DNA of 64,000 nt from Caballeronia catudaia. GTDB lineage: Bacteria > Pseudomonadota > Gammaproteobacteria > Burkholderiales > Burkholderiaceae. The stretch's first letter is position 1, and every line of letters begins with the position of its first letter. The notes below the pieces were generated by a model that saw only the letters and a program-made list of their open reading frames with translations, did not search any database and was not told the origin of the DNA. The DNA lies in contig NZ_FCOF02000023.1 of NCBI RefSeq assembly GCF_001544755.2, forward strand, positions 35,932 through 99,931, written 5' to 3'. Positions 51,901 through 59,517 of the stretch are shown in pieces. A program made the position numbers and the translations under genes.

Positions 51901-53136
51901 ATGATGCGCGATCAGGCCACGTTCGAGCCGACCTCAAGCCGTGTCACCCAGCCGCAATTCTGGGGGGCGCTACCCAGGCGCTGGGATTGCGACACGGACG
52001 AGACACTCGTCTGCTGTCATGTGCGGCAAGAAACGCACGACGTAAAGAGTTTTTTCTTCAAGGCGCCCGGCGAACGCACGTTCGCGTTTCAGCCGGGGCA
52101 GTTCATCACGCTGGAACTCGATATCGACGGCGAGCAGATCAACCGCTGCTATACGATTTCGTCGGCGCCGACGCGACCGCACACGATCTCCATCACGGTG
52201 AAGCGTGTGCCGGGCGGCCCGGTGTCGAACTGGCTGCACGACAACATGGTCGCGGGCATGACCGTGCGCGTGCTCGGGCCGTCGGGCGAGTTCACGTGCG
52301 CGCGTCATCCGGCGCGCAAGTATCTGTTTCTGTCGGCGGGCTCGGGCATCACGCCGCTCATGTCGATGAGCCGCGCGTATCACGAGCTCGGCGACGATGC
52401 CGATATCGTCTTCGTGCATAGCGCGCGCACGCCGGACGACATCATCTTTGCGCGCGAGCTGGATCTGATCGCGTCGAATCACAGGAACTTCCGTACGTCG
52501 TTCGTCTGCGAGCGTGTGGGCGCGCGCACGAACTGGCCGGGCGTGACGGGCTTTCTGACGCTGCCGCTGCTCAAGCTGACCGCGCCGGATTTTATGGAAC
52601 GCGAGGTCTTTACGTGTGGGCCTGCGCCGTATATGAAGGCCGTGCGCGATCTGCTCGACCAGGGCGGTTTCGATCGCAGGCAGTATCACGAGGAAAGCTT
52701 CTCGTTCGGTGTCGTCGAGGAAGTGGCGGCGGAGCTCACGACTGCGCATGTCGCCGATGCGCTTGCGACGCAGACGGATTTCGTCGAGGCGCGTGAAGAA
52801 GCGATTGGCTTCGCGCCTGTTGTCGATGAGCCTGTGCCTGTCGAGGAGCCGGTTGAAGAGTCCGTGATCGAAACGAAGTTCAAGGTCAACTTTGCGAAGA
52901 GCCGGCGCGATATCGAATGCGGCAGAGGCGAGCACGTGCTGGATGCGGCGAAGAAGGCGGGCGTCCGATTGCCTTCGTCGTGCACGCAGGGCATGTGCGG
53001 AACGTGCAAGGTGAAGCTCGTCTCCGGCGAAGTGAACATGAAGCATGCGGGCGGCATTCGTCAGCGCGAGATCGATCAGGGCATGGTGCTGTTATGCTGC
53101 AGCAAGCCGTTGAGCGATCTCGTCGTCGACAAATAA
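51901..53136 (+). CDS. gbcB: Glycine betaine monooxygenase reductase subunit
   Basis: A 411-residue hybrid-cluster-type reductase. Residues 40-150 bind FAD (FQPGQFITLELDIDGEQINRCYTISSAP), 150-280 NAD(P)H (YLFLSAGSGITPLMSMSRAYHEL; FTCGPAPYMKAVRDLL), and the last 90 form a 2Fe-2S ferredoxin (PSSCTQGMCGTCKVKLVSGE...LLCCSKP). A Glu/Val/Pro-rich linker separates the last two domains. It delivers electrons from NADH to GbcA. 23 bp follow gbcA. Confidence 0.95.
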   Translation: MMRDQATFEPTSSRVTQPQFWGALPRRWDCDTDETLVCCHVRQETHDVKSFFFKAPGERTFAFQPGQFITLELDIDGEQINRCYTISSAPTRPHTISITVKRVPGGPVSNWLHDNMVAGMTVRVLGPSGEFTCARHPARKYLFLSAGSGITPLMSMSRAYHELGDDADIVFVHSARTPDDIIFARELDLIASNHRNFRTSFVCERVGARTNWPGVTGFLTLPLLKLTAPDFMEREVFTCGPAPYMKAVRDLLDQGGFDRRQYHEESFSFGVVEEVAAELTTAHVADALATQTDFVEAREEAIGFAPVVDEPVPVEEPVEESVIETKFKVNFAKSRRDIECGRGEHVLDAAKKAGVRLPSSCTQGMCGTCKVKLVSGEVNMKHAGGIRQREIDQGMVLLCCSKPLSDLVVDK

Positions 53137-53197
53137 AAATCGAAGGTTCCCCGAATGGGGGAGACAGGCAATGAAGCGTCGTTTCTGGACAATTGAG

Positions 53198-53208
53198 TGT
53201 CGGAAAAG
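53198..53208 (+). promoter_or_regulatory. TGTCGGAAAAG motif before the betaine-binding gene
   Basis: TGTCGGAAAAG lies 69 bp before the ATG and is identical to 11 bases at 42891-42901 before the dipeptidase gene. The extended context ATTGAGTGTCGG also occurs upstream of fdhA around 39417-39428. It is a candidate activator half-site. Confidence 0.35.
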
Positions 53209-53277
53209 TGCGCTACGGGCCAATTCTGGCTGGTGATTCTGTTCACTACACGGCGTGGGCCGCTAAGGGGAAACCGA

Positions 53278-54132
53278 ATGAAATCGATGAGAAGAATGCT
53301 CGTTCTTGGCGCGATGTCTGCCGCCTTGACCGCGAGCTTTGTGGTGAACGCCGCTGACAAGCCGACCATCAAGATTGGTTACGTGGAAGGCTGGGACGAT
53401 AGCGTGGCGACGTCGAACGTTGCTGCGCGCATCATCGAAAAGAAGCTGGGTTATCCGGTGCAGCTCGTGCCGGTGGCGGCGGGCGTGATGTGGCAGGGCG
53501 TCGCGCGCGGCGATCTGGATGCGACGCTGTCGGCGTGGCTGCCGGTGACGCATGGCGCGTACTGGAACAACTTCAAGTCGAAGGTGCAGGATCTCGGTCC
53601 GAACTTTCAGGACGCGAAAATTGGCTTGATCGTGCCTGAGTATGCGAATGTGTCGAGTCTTTCCGATCTCGAAGCGAAGAAGGCGGAATTCGATTCGCGC
53701 ATCGTCGGGATTGATGCTGGCGCGGGCGTGATGCAGAAGACTAGCGAGGCTATCAAGGCGTATAACCTCGACTACAAGTTGCTGCCGAGTTCGGGTTCGG
53801 CGATGACGGCGGAACTGGCCCGTTCGGAAGCGGCGAACAAGCCGATCATCGTGACGGGCTGGAAGCCGCATTGGATGTTCGCGAAGTACAAGCTCAAGTT
53901 TCTGGATGATCCCAAGAAGGTTTTTGGGGAAGCCGAGCATGTGGATAACGTCGTGAATCCCGAGCTCGAGAAGAAGGCTCCGCCGGTGGTGGCGTTTCTC
54001 AAGAAGTTTCAGTGGAAACCGGGTGAGATTGATAGCGTGATGCTTGCGACGCAGAATGGGGAGAAGCCGCAGGCTGCGGCGGATGCCTGGATTAGCGCTC
54101 ACGGGGATCGTGTGGATTCTTGGACTAAGTAA
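53278..54132 (+). CDS. Glycine betaine ABC transporter substrate-binding protein (OpuAC family)
   Basis: A 284-residue periplasmic binding protein with a signal peptide ending SFVVNAADKPT. Landmarks are KIGYVEGWDDSVATSNVAARII, GDLDATLSAWLPVTHGAYWN and PIIVTGWKPHWMFAKYKLKFL, the tryptophans of the betaine cage. It differs from the two ChoX-like proteins and resembles betaine/carnitine binders (CaiX/BetX type). It lies 141 bp after gbcB with its own upstream TGTCGGAAAAG motif. No dedicated ATPase or permease is adjacent, so it probably uses ChoV-ChoW or a remote system. Confidence 0.88.
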   Translation: MKSMRRMLVLGAMSAALTASFVVNAADKPTIKIGYVEGWDDSVATSNVAARIIEKKLGYPVQLVPVAAGVMWQGVARGDLDATLSAWLPVTHGAYWNNFKSKVQDLGPNFQDAKIGLIVPEYANVSSLSDLEAKKAEFDSRIVGIDAGAGVMQKTSEAIKAYNLDYKLLPSSGSAMTAELARSEAANKPIIVTGWKPHWMFAKYKLKFLDDPKKVFGEAEHVDNVVNPELEKKAPPVVAFLKKFQWKPGEIDSVMLATQNGEKPQAAADAWISAHGDRVDSWTK

Positions 54133-54160
54133 GGGTTCTCTTTTGCGTTGGGCAACGCTG

Positions 54161-54197
54161 GCACCGTGGGGGATTTGTCCTTGCGGTGCTTTTTTTA
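54161..54197 (+). terminator. Intrinsic terminator after the betaine-binding gene
   Basis: GCACCG (54161-54166) pairs with CGGTGC (54184-54189) across a 17-nt loop and is followed by seven T. It ends the dgc-gbc-binding-protein transcription unit. Confidence 0.7.
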
Positions 54198-54216
54198 TTG
54201 TGTGGAATCCTGAATT

Positions 54217-54530
54217 CGTGTCGGTTTATTAGCACTGCCCCTGTGCGGGGCGGCAGTCACTTTCTTTGCTCGGGACCAGAGTAAGCGCTAAAGCGCCAAC
54301 TCTGGTCGACGCAAAGAAAGTAACCAAAGAAACAGCTATCCCCAGCCTAAGCACTTCACACCGGCCGCGGCACAGGCGATTGGCTGAATGGAACCCAGAG
54401 TAGCGAGTGTTCTCGTAGGTCCCATCAGGCGTGGACCGCGCACGGTCTGCCGCCCGAAAACGCTACGTGCGCTGGCTCAGCACGAATAGCTTCGGCACAG
54501 CGCTACGCGCTGCCGCCCGGTATGCAAGGG
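54217..54530 (-). repeat. Dispersed noncoding repeat, copy B (inverted)
   Basis: The reverse complement of the family: CGTGTCGGTTTATT at its left edge, CCCCTGTGCGGGGCGGCAGT, the palindrome arms ACTTTCTTTGC (54259-54269) and GCAAAGAAAGT (54311-54321), then CCCAGCCTAAGCACTTC, CCGCGGCACAGGCGATTGGCTGAATGG and CGCGCACGGTCTG. The loop between the arms is expanded to 41 nt and holds a nested perfect hairpin GACCAGAGT...ACTCTGGTC (54274-54307), itself enclosing GCGCT...AGCGC. The right limit near 54530 is approximate. Confidence 0.75.
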
Positions 54531-54596
54531 AAGCCAACGGTAGGGAGGCACTTGCGGTGAGATAGAGACGTCAGCAAGGAAGCATGCGCAGACCCG

Positions 54597-54866
54597 CTTG
54601 ACCGGTCGGCCGCGAAGCGGGCCGGAGCTAAATGGTGCTGAGCCAGCAAGTTATGTGATGCGAAGTGTCAGACCGTGCGCGATCCAAGCCCGGTGAGTTT
54701 TGTGGGGGCACTCGCTACTCTGGGGGCCATTAGGTCAATCGCCTGTGCCGCGGCCGGTGTGAGGTGCTTAGGCTGGGGATAGCTGTTTCTTTGGTTACTT
54801 TCTTTGCAGCAGCAAAGAAAGTGACTGCTGCCCCGCATAGGGGCAACGCTAATAAACCGACACGAA
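54597..54866 (+). repeat. Dispersed noncoding repeat, copy C
   Basis: Collinear with copy A from the CGGCCGCG-AGCGGGCCGGAGCT block through AATAAACCGACACG. The palindrome arms are ACTTTCTTTGC (54797-54807) and GCAAAGAAAGT (54812-54822) with loop AGCA. It stands opposite copy B, so the two flank the non-matching stretch 54531-54596 as an inverted pair. Nothing in 54133-54923 looks coding. Confidence 0.8.
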
Positions 54867-54873
54867 AACGGGA

Positions 54874-54930
54874 CTCCACGCTCCGCGCTCAACGCTCCGC
54901 GCTCAACGCTCAACGCTCAACGCTCAACGC
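54874..54930 (+). repeat. Heptanucleotide tandem repeat reaching into purU
   Basis: Eight consecutive 7-bp units (CTCCACG, CTCCGCG, CTCAACG, CTCCGCG, then CTCAACG four times). The last unit contains the purU stop codon (minus-strand TGA, 54924-54926) and its final arginine codon, so the array extends from the gene end downstream toward repeat copy C. Confidence 0.85.
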
Positions 54931-55799
54931 AATACGACAGTCCGTTCACCATTAATAAAAACCCGCCGCTCGACAAAAGCCTTAACTGCGCGCGCAAGCG
55001 TAATGCACTCCACATCCCGCCCGGTGGCGAGCAACCGCTCCGGACTATAAGAATGGTCGACCCGTTCAACTTCCTGCTCAATGATGGGCCCTTCATCAAG
55101 ATCATCAGTAACGAAATGCGCCGTCGCGCCAATCAGCTTCACCCCGCGCGTATGCGCCTGATGATAAGGCTTCGCCCCCTTGAACCCCGGCAGGAACGAA
55201 TGATGAATATTGATCGCGCGCCCCGCGAGCTTGCGGCTCGTTTCGCCCGAAAGAATCTGCATATACCGCGCAAGCACCATCAACTCCGCACCCGACGTGT
55301 CGAACAGATCGAGCAGACGCGCTTCCTGCTGCGCTTTGGTATCGGCGGTGATCGGCAGATGATGAAACGGCAAGCCATGCTGCTCGGCCAGCGCCGCGAA
55401 ATCCGCATGATTCGACCCGATGCCGACGATATCCATCTTCAACTCGCCCATGCGCCAGCGGAACAGCAAGTCAGCGAGACAGTGCTCCAGCTTCGACACC
55501 ATGATGAGCACCTTCGGCCGCACGGCGAGATCGTGCATCGCCCAGGTCATCGAGAAGCGCTCCGCGATGGGCTCGAATTCGCGCTTCAGCATCGCCAGAT
55601 CGAGCGCTTGTTCAACAGCAGCACCATGAAACACGCAGCGGACAAAGAATCGCCCGGAGAGATCGTCGTCGAAGACGGTGAACTCATCGATATAACCGTG
55701 ATGCCGCTCCAGAAACCCGACGATGGCAGCGACCTGCCCCGCCGCGCTCGGGCACGAAACGGTAAGCACCAGTTGATCAAAGCGGGAATCGGCGGCCAT
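54924..55799 (-). CDS. purU: Formyltetrahydrofolate deformylase
   Basis: A 291-residue enzyme hydrolysing 10-formyl-THF to THF and formate. An N-terminal ACT domain (LVLTVSCPSAAGQVAAIVGFLERHHGYIDEF) precedes the formyltransferase fold with KVLIMVSKLEHCLADLLFRW, VLARYMQILS, the catalytic block NIHHSFLPGFKGAKPYHQAHTRGVKLIGATAHFVTDDLDEGPII and H-S/D residues therein. It recycles folate loaded by sarcosine and betaine methyl groups. The ATG at 55799 begins MAADSRFDQL. It stands alone, with the tandem repeat at its 3' end. Confidence 0.95.
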   Translation of the reverse strand: MAADSRFDQLVLTVSCPSAAGQVAAIVGFLERHHGYIDEFTVFDDDLSGRFFVRCVFHGAAVEQALDLAMLKREFEPIAERFSMTWAMHDLAVRPKVLIMVSKLEHCLADLLFRWRMGELKMDIVGIGSNHADFAALAEQHGLPFHHLPITADTKAQQEARLLDLFDTSGAELMVLARYMQILSGETSRKLAGRAINIHHSFLPGFKGAKPYHQAHTRGVKLIGATAHFVTDDLDEGPIIEQEVERVDHSYSPERLLATGRDVECITLARAVKAFVERRVFINGERTVVLR

Positions 55800-55929
55800 G
55801 CGTGCTCCACATTCGGATGGTTGCAGCGCCGCGAAATGCGGCAAGCGTACGCGCTAGTAAAGCAAACGCGAGCGCTCTCTGTATAGAAGCGAACCGCCGC
55901 GCCAATAGTACGAAAACGTCAGATAAGCG

Positions 55930-56841
55930 TCAGCCGACCACGTCGCATTCATCGAGCAGCCACTCGCTGAACGCGCGCACCGCAGCCGACGGCTCGCGCG
56001 GCGTGACGAGCACATAGCCGCGATCAGTGACGAGTGGCGTATCGCTAAGCGCGACGAGCTGGCCCGTCGCGATCAGTTCATCGACGAGCGGCGCCCAGCC
56101 AAGCGCGACGCCCTGCCCCATCACCGCCGCATGCGCGACGAGCGCGTAGCTGTTGAACGTGAAGCCGCCATGCGTGGGCGGGGCGGCCAGGCCATGCGCC
56201 TCGAACCATCCACTCCACGAAAGCCAGCGCTCCGGAAAAGTCGGTTCGAGATGCAGCAGCGGCAGCGTAAGGAGATCCGCTGGCGAAACAGGCCCGCTTC
56301 TATCCGCGACGAGCGCAGGGCTGCAGACCGGCATCACGCGTTCAGGCAGGAGTTTCACCGCGCTTTTCGCGCCCCAGTCGGTGCGCGACTCGCCGAACGC
56401 AATGAGCACGTCCGCATGATCGCCCGACGCGCTCGGCAGGCTCTGCGACGTGATGATCTTCACATCGACATCGGGCATCAGCGCCTTGAATTGCTGCAAG
56501 CGCGGCATCAGCCAATATGTGGCGAAGCCGAAGTCCGTCGATAGCGTCAGCGTGCGCTGCGCATGACGCGAACGGATATCGGCGGTGGCGGCGCGGATCA
56601 CGCCGAGGCCCTGACGCACCGCATCGAAAAGACGCGCGCCGTCTTCTGTCAGCGTGACGCCGCGATGCCCGCGCTCGAACAGCGCAGCGCCAAGCGATTC
56701 CTCCAGTTGCACGACGCGCTGGCTCACGGCGGGCTGCGTCGAGCCGAGCTCGCGCGCCGCGGCCGTGAAGCTCGCGAGACGCGCGGCGGATTCGAACATC
56801 AGTAACGCCTGCATCGGTGGCAGACGGTCCGGCCGCGGCAT
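55930..56841 (-). CDS. LysR-family regulator, choline-sulfate utilisation type
   Basis: A 303-residue LysR regulator. The winged helix-turn-helix is LLMFESAARLASFTAAARELGSTQPAVSQRVVQLEESLGAALFERGHRGVTLTEDG; the effector domain follows with STDFGFATYWLMPRLQQF. It is divergent from betC, so it most likely controls choline sulfatase and the second ChoX, as the betC-linked LysR does in Sinorhizobium and Burkholderia. GGGGGAG precedes the ATG. Confidence 0.87.
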   Translation of the reverse strand: MPRPDRLPPMQALLMFESAARLASFTAAARELGSTQPAVSQRVVQLEESLGAALFERGHRGVTLTEDGARLFDAVRQGLGVIRAATADIRSRHAQRTLTLSTDFGFATYWLMPRLQQFKALMPDVDVKIITSQSLPSASGDHADVLIAFGESRTDWGAKSAVKLLPERVMPVCSPALVADRSGPVSPADLLTLPLLHLEPTFPERWLSWSGWFEAHGLAAPPTHGGFTFNSYALVAHAAVMGQGVALGWAPLVDELIATGQLVALSDTPLVTDRGYVLVTPREPSAAVRAFSEWLLDECDVVG

Positions 56842-56889
56842 AACTCCCCCTTATGAACGCATAACGATTTACTGTCTTCACAGACGCGA

Positions 56890-56902
56890 ATTGAACGGCA
56901 AT
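56890..56902. promoter_or_regulatory. Imperfect BetI-like box upstream of betC
   Basis: ATTGAACGGCAAT differs from the betI operator ATTGAACGGTCAAT only by loss of one T. It lies 68 bp before betC and 49 bp before the divergent LysR gene. Binding by BetI is possible but unproven, as the missing base changes half-site spacing. Confidence 0.4.
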
Positions 56903-56969
56903 AGTGATGCTCAACGCTCGTCGAAACATTCGAGCCGGTTTATTTCGATTCTATGCGAGGCACGCTTTC

Positions 56970-58505
56970 ATGCTTGAGACGAAACAAAATATCCTTGTGC
57001 TGATGGCCGATCAGCTCACGCCCTTCGCACTCTCCGCATACGGCAACCGTGTGACGAAGACGCCGCGCATGGATGCGCTCGCGCGCGAAGGGGTCGTGTT
57101 CGAGTCCGCCTACTGCGCAAGCCCGTTGTGCGCGCCTTCGCGTTTCTCGCTCCTCGCGGGCAAGCTGCCTTCCAATATTGGCGCTTACGATAACGCCGCC
57201 GAATTCCCGTCCGAAACGCTCACCTTCGCTCACTATCTGCGCGCCGAAGGTTATCGCACGATTCTCTCGGGAAAGATGCATTTCTGCGGCGCGGATCAGT
57301 TGCACGGCTTCGAGGAACGTCTCACGACCGACATCTATCCCGCCGATTTCGGCTGGACACCCGACTGGCGGAACTTCGACGCGCGCCCGACGTGGTATCA
57401 CAACATGAGCTCCGTGATCGACGCCGGCCCGTGCGTGCGAACGAATCAACTCGACTTCGATGACGAAGTGACCTTCACCGCGCGTCAGAAGCTGTTCGAT
57501 ATCGCGCGCGAGCGCCACGCGGGCAAGGACGCGCGGCCGTTCATGATGATCGCGTCGCTCACGCATCCGCACGACCCGTACGCGATTCCGCGCAAGTACT
57601 GGGACATGTATCGCGATGAGGATATCGACATGCCTTCGTATCGGGATTCGTTCGAAGCATGCGATCCGCATTCGAAGCGCCTGCGTCACGTGTACGAAGC
57701 GGACCGCACGCCGCCGACCGAGCGGCAGATTCGCAATGCGCGGCGCGCGTATTACGGCGCGGTGTCCTACGTCGACGACCAGTTCGCGTCGATTCTCGAA
57801 GCGCTCGAACAGGCGGGCCTCGCCGACGATACGATCATCGTCGTGACGTCGGATCATGGCGAGATGCTCGGTGAGCGCGGCCTCTGGTACAAGATGACGT
57901 TCTTCGAAGGCGGCTGCCGCGTGCCGCTGATCGTGCATGCGCCGAAGCAGTTCCGCGCGCATCGCGTGGCGGATTCGGTCTCGCATCTCGACGTGCTGCC
58001 GACGCTCGTCGAATTCGCGCGCGGAGAAGCGCCGCAATCATGGCCCGATAGCATCGATGGCCGCAGCCTCGTGCCGCATCTGAACGAAACCGGTGGCCAT
58101 GACGAAGCCATCGGCGAATATCTCGCGGAAGGCGCGATCGCGCCCATCGTGATGATTCGGCGCGGGCGCTTCAAGTTCATTCACACGAGCGTCGATCCCG
58201 ATCAGCTGTATGACGTGAAGGCCGATCCGTTCGAGCGCGAGAATCTCGCGAGCGATGAGCGCCACGCCGCGCTGGTCGCCGAATGCCGCACGGAAGTCAG
58301 AAACCGCTGGAATCTCGACGCCTTGCATCAGGACGTGCTGACGAGCCAGCAACGCCGCCATTTCCATTTCGCCGCCACGACGCGCGGCACGATTCAATCA
58401 TGGGACTGGCAGCCCCATGTCGATGCGAGCCAGCGCTATATGCGCAATCACATCGATCTCGACGATCTCGAAGCGATGGCGCGATTTCCCGCCGTCGAGC
58501 ATTGA
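56970..58505 (+). CDS. betC: Choline sulfatase
   Basis: A 511-residue alkaline-phosphatase-superfamily sulfatase hydrolysing choline-O-sulfate to choline and sulfate. The formylglycine motif is C54-A-P-S-R58 in CASPLCAPSRFSLLAGKLPS, the same cysteine position as in the Sinorhizobium enzyme. NILVLMADQ holds the metal aspartates, VTSDHGEMLGERGLWYK the late metal site, and the C-terminal tail AATTRGTIQSWDWQPH is characteristic of BetC tetramers. The ATG at 56970 opens betC-choX. Confidence 0.96.
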   Translation: MLETKQNILVLMADQLTPFALSAYGNRVTKTPRMDALAREGVVFESAYCASPLCAPSRFSLLAGKLPSNIGAYDNAAEFPSETLTFAHYLRAEGYRTILSGKMHFCGADQLHGFEERLTTDIYPADFGWTPDWRNFDARPTWYHNMSSVIDAGPCVRTNQLDFDDEVTFTARQKLFDIARERHAGKDARPFMMIASLTHPHDPYAIPRKYWDMYRDEDIDMPSYRDSFEACDPHSKRLRHVYEADRTPPTERQIRNARRAYYGAVSYVDDQFASILEALEQAGLADDTIIVVTSDHGEMLGERGLWYKMTFFEGGCRVPLIVHAPKQFRAHRVADSVSHLDVLPTLVEFARGEAPQSWPDSIDGRSLVPHLNETGGHDEAIGEYLAEGAIAPIVMIRRGRFKFIHTSVDPDQLYDVKADPFERENLASDERHAALVAECRTEVRNRWNLDALHQDVLTSQQRRHFHFAATTRGTIQSWDWQPHVDASQRYMRNHIDLDDLEAMARFPAVEH

Positions 58506-58548
58506 GGCGCGCTTCGCATCATCACCCCACATCCGACAGGAACGCACC

Positions 58549-59499
58549 ATGAAAAAGGGCTTCATCCATGCGCTCTTCGCCGCCGCGCTCAGTTGCTGCG
58601 CGGCATCTCACGCGTTCGCCGCCGAACCGCAATCGTGCACGCAGGTGCGCATGGCCGGTCCCGGCTGGACCGACATCGACGCCACCAATGCAATGAGCGG
58701 CATCGTGCTGAAGGCGCTCGGCTATCGGCAGAACATCGCGAACCTGTCGGTGCCGATCACATATCAGGGCATGAAGAAAGGGCAGATCGACGTCTTCCTC
58801 GGCAACTGGATGCCCGCGCAGGCGCCGCTCGTGAAGCCGTTCTTCGAAGAGAAATCGATCGGCGTGGTGCGCCCGAATCTATCGAACGCGAAGTTCACGC
58901 TGGCCGTGCCGGACTACGTGGCGGCGGCCGGCGTGCATTCGTTCGCGGATCTCGCGAAGAACGCCGACAAGTTCGATAACCGCATCTACGGCATCGAGCC
59001 GGGCGCGCCCGCGAATCAGAACATCAAGCGCATGGTCGATGACAAGGCGTTCGGTCTTAACGACTGGAAGCTGGTCGAATCGAGCGAAACCGCGATGCTC
59101 ACGCAAGTGGATCGCGCGGTGCGCGACAAGAAATGGATCGTGTTTCTAGCGTGGGAGCCGCACCTGATGAACACGAAGTTCAAGCTCGCCTATCTCGATG
59201 GCGGCGACAAATACTTCGGCCCGAACTACGGCGGCGCGACGGTGAATACGGTCGCGCGCAACGGCTATGAACAGCAATGCCCCAACGTGGGCCGGCTGTT
59301 CAAACAGATGGCGTTCAACGTCGATCTGGAAAACGGCGTGATCACCGAAGTGCTGGAGAAGAAAACCAATGTCGACGCCGCCGCCACGGATGCGTTGAAG
59401 CGCCATCCCGAACTGCTGAAATCGTGGCTCGACGGCGTGACCACGGCGAGCGGCGGCAACGGGCTCGAAGCCGTTCAGACCGCGCTCGGCGTGAAGTGA
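58549..59499 (+). CDS. Choline ABC transporter substrate-binding protein (ChoX), betC-linked
   Basis: A 316-residue periplasmic protein. The signal peptide ends ASHAFAAEPQS. RMAGPGWTDIDATNAMSG, QIDVFLGNWMPAQAPLV, IYGIEPGAPANQNIKRMV and FLAWEPHLMNTKFKLAYL are the choline-binding landmarks, with the proline-rich loop typical of ChoX. It follows betC by 43 bp, so it may deliver choline or choline sulfate. It is a paralogue of the protein at 12663 and has no partner permease beside it. Confidence 0.9.
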   Translation: MKKGFIHALFAAALSCCAASHAFAAEPQSCTQVRMAGPGWTDIDATNAMSGIVLKALGYRQNIANLSVPITYQGMKKGQIDVFLGNWMPAQAPLVKPFFEEKSIGVVRPNLSNAKFTLAVPDYVAAAGVHSFADLAKNADKFDNRIYGIEPGAPANQNIKRMVDDKAFGLNDWKLVESSETAMLTQVDRAVRDKKWIVFLAWEPHLMNTKFKLAYLDGGDKYFGPNYGGATVNTVARNGYEQQCPNVGRLFKQMAFNVDLENGVITEVLEKKTNVDAAATDALKRHPELLKSWLDGVTTASGGNGLEAVQTALGVK

Positions 59500-59517
59500 G
59501 GAAGCGAAAGCGCGAGC

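Noticed and set aside
54668..54913. 81-codon minus-strand frame inside repeat copy C
   Set aside because: It is not preserved in copies A and B, and it includes the heptanucleotide repeat. It is noncoding repeat sequence.
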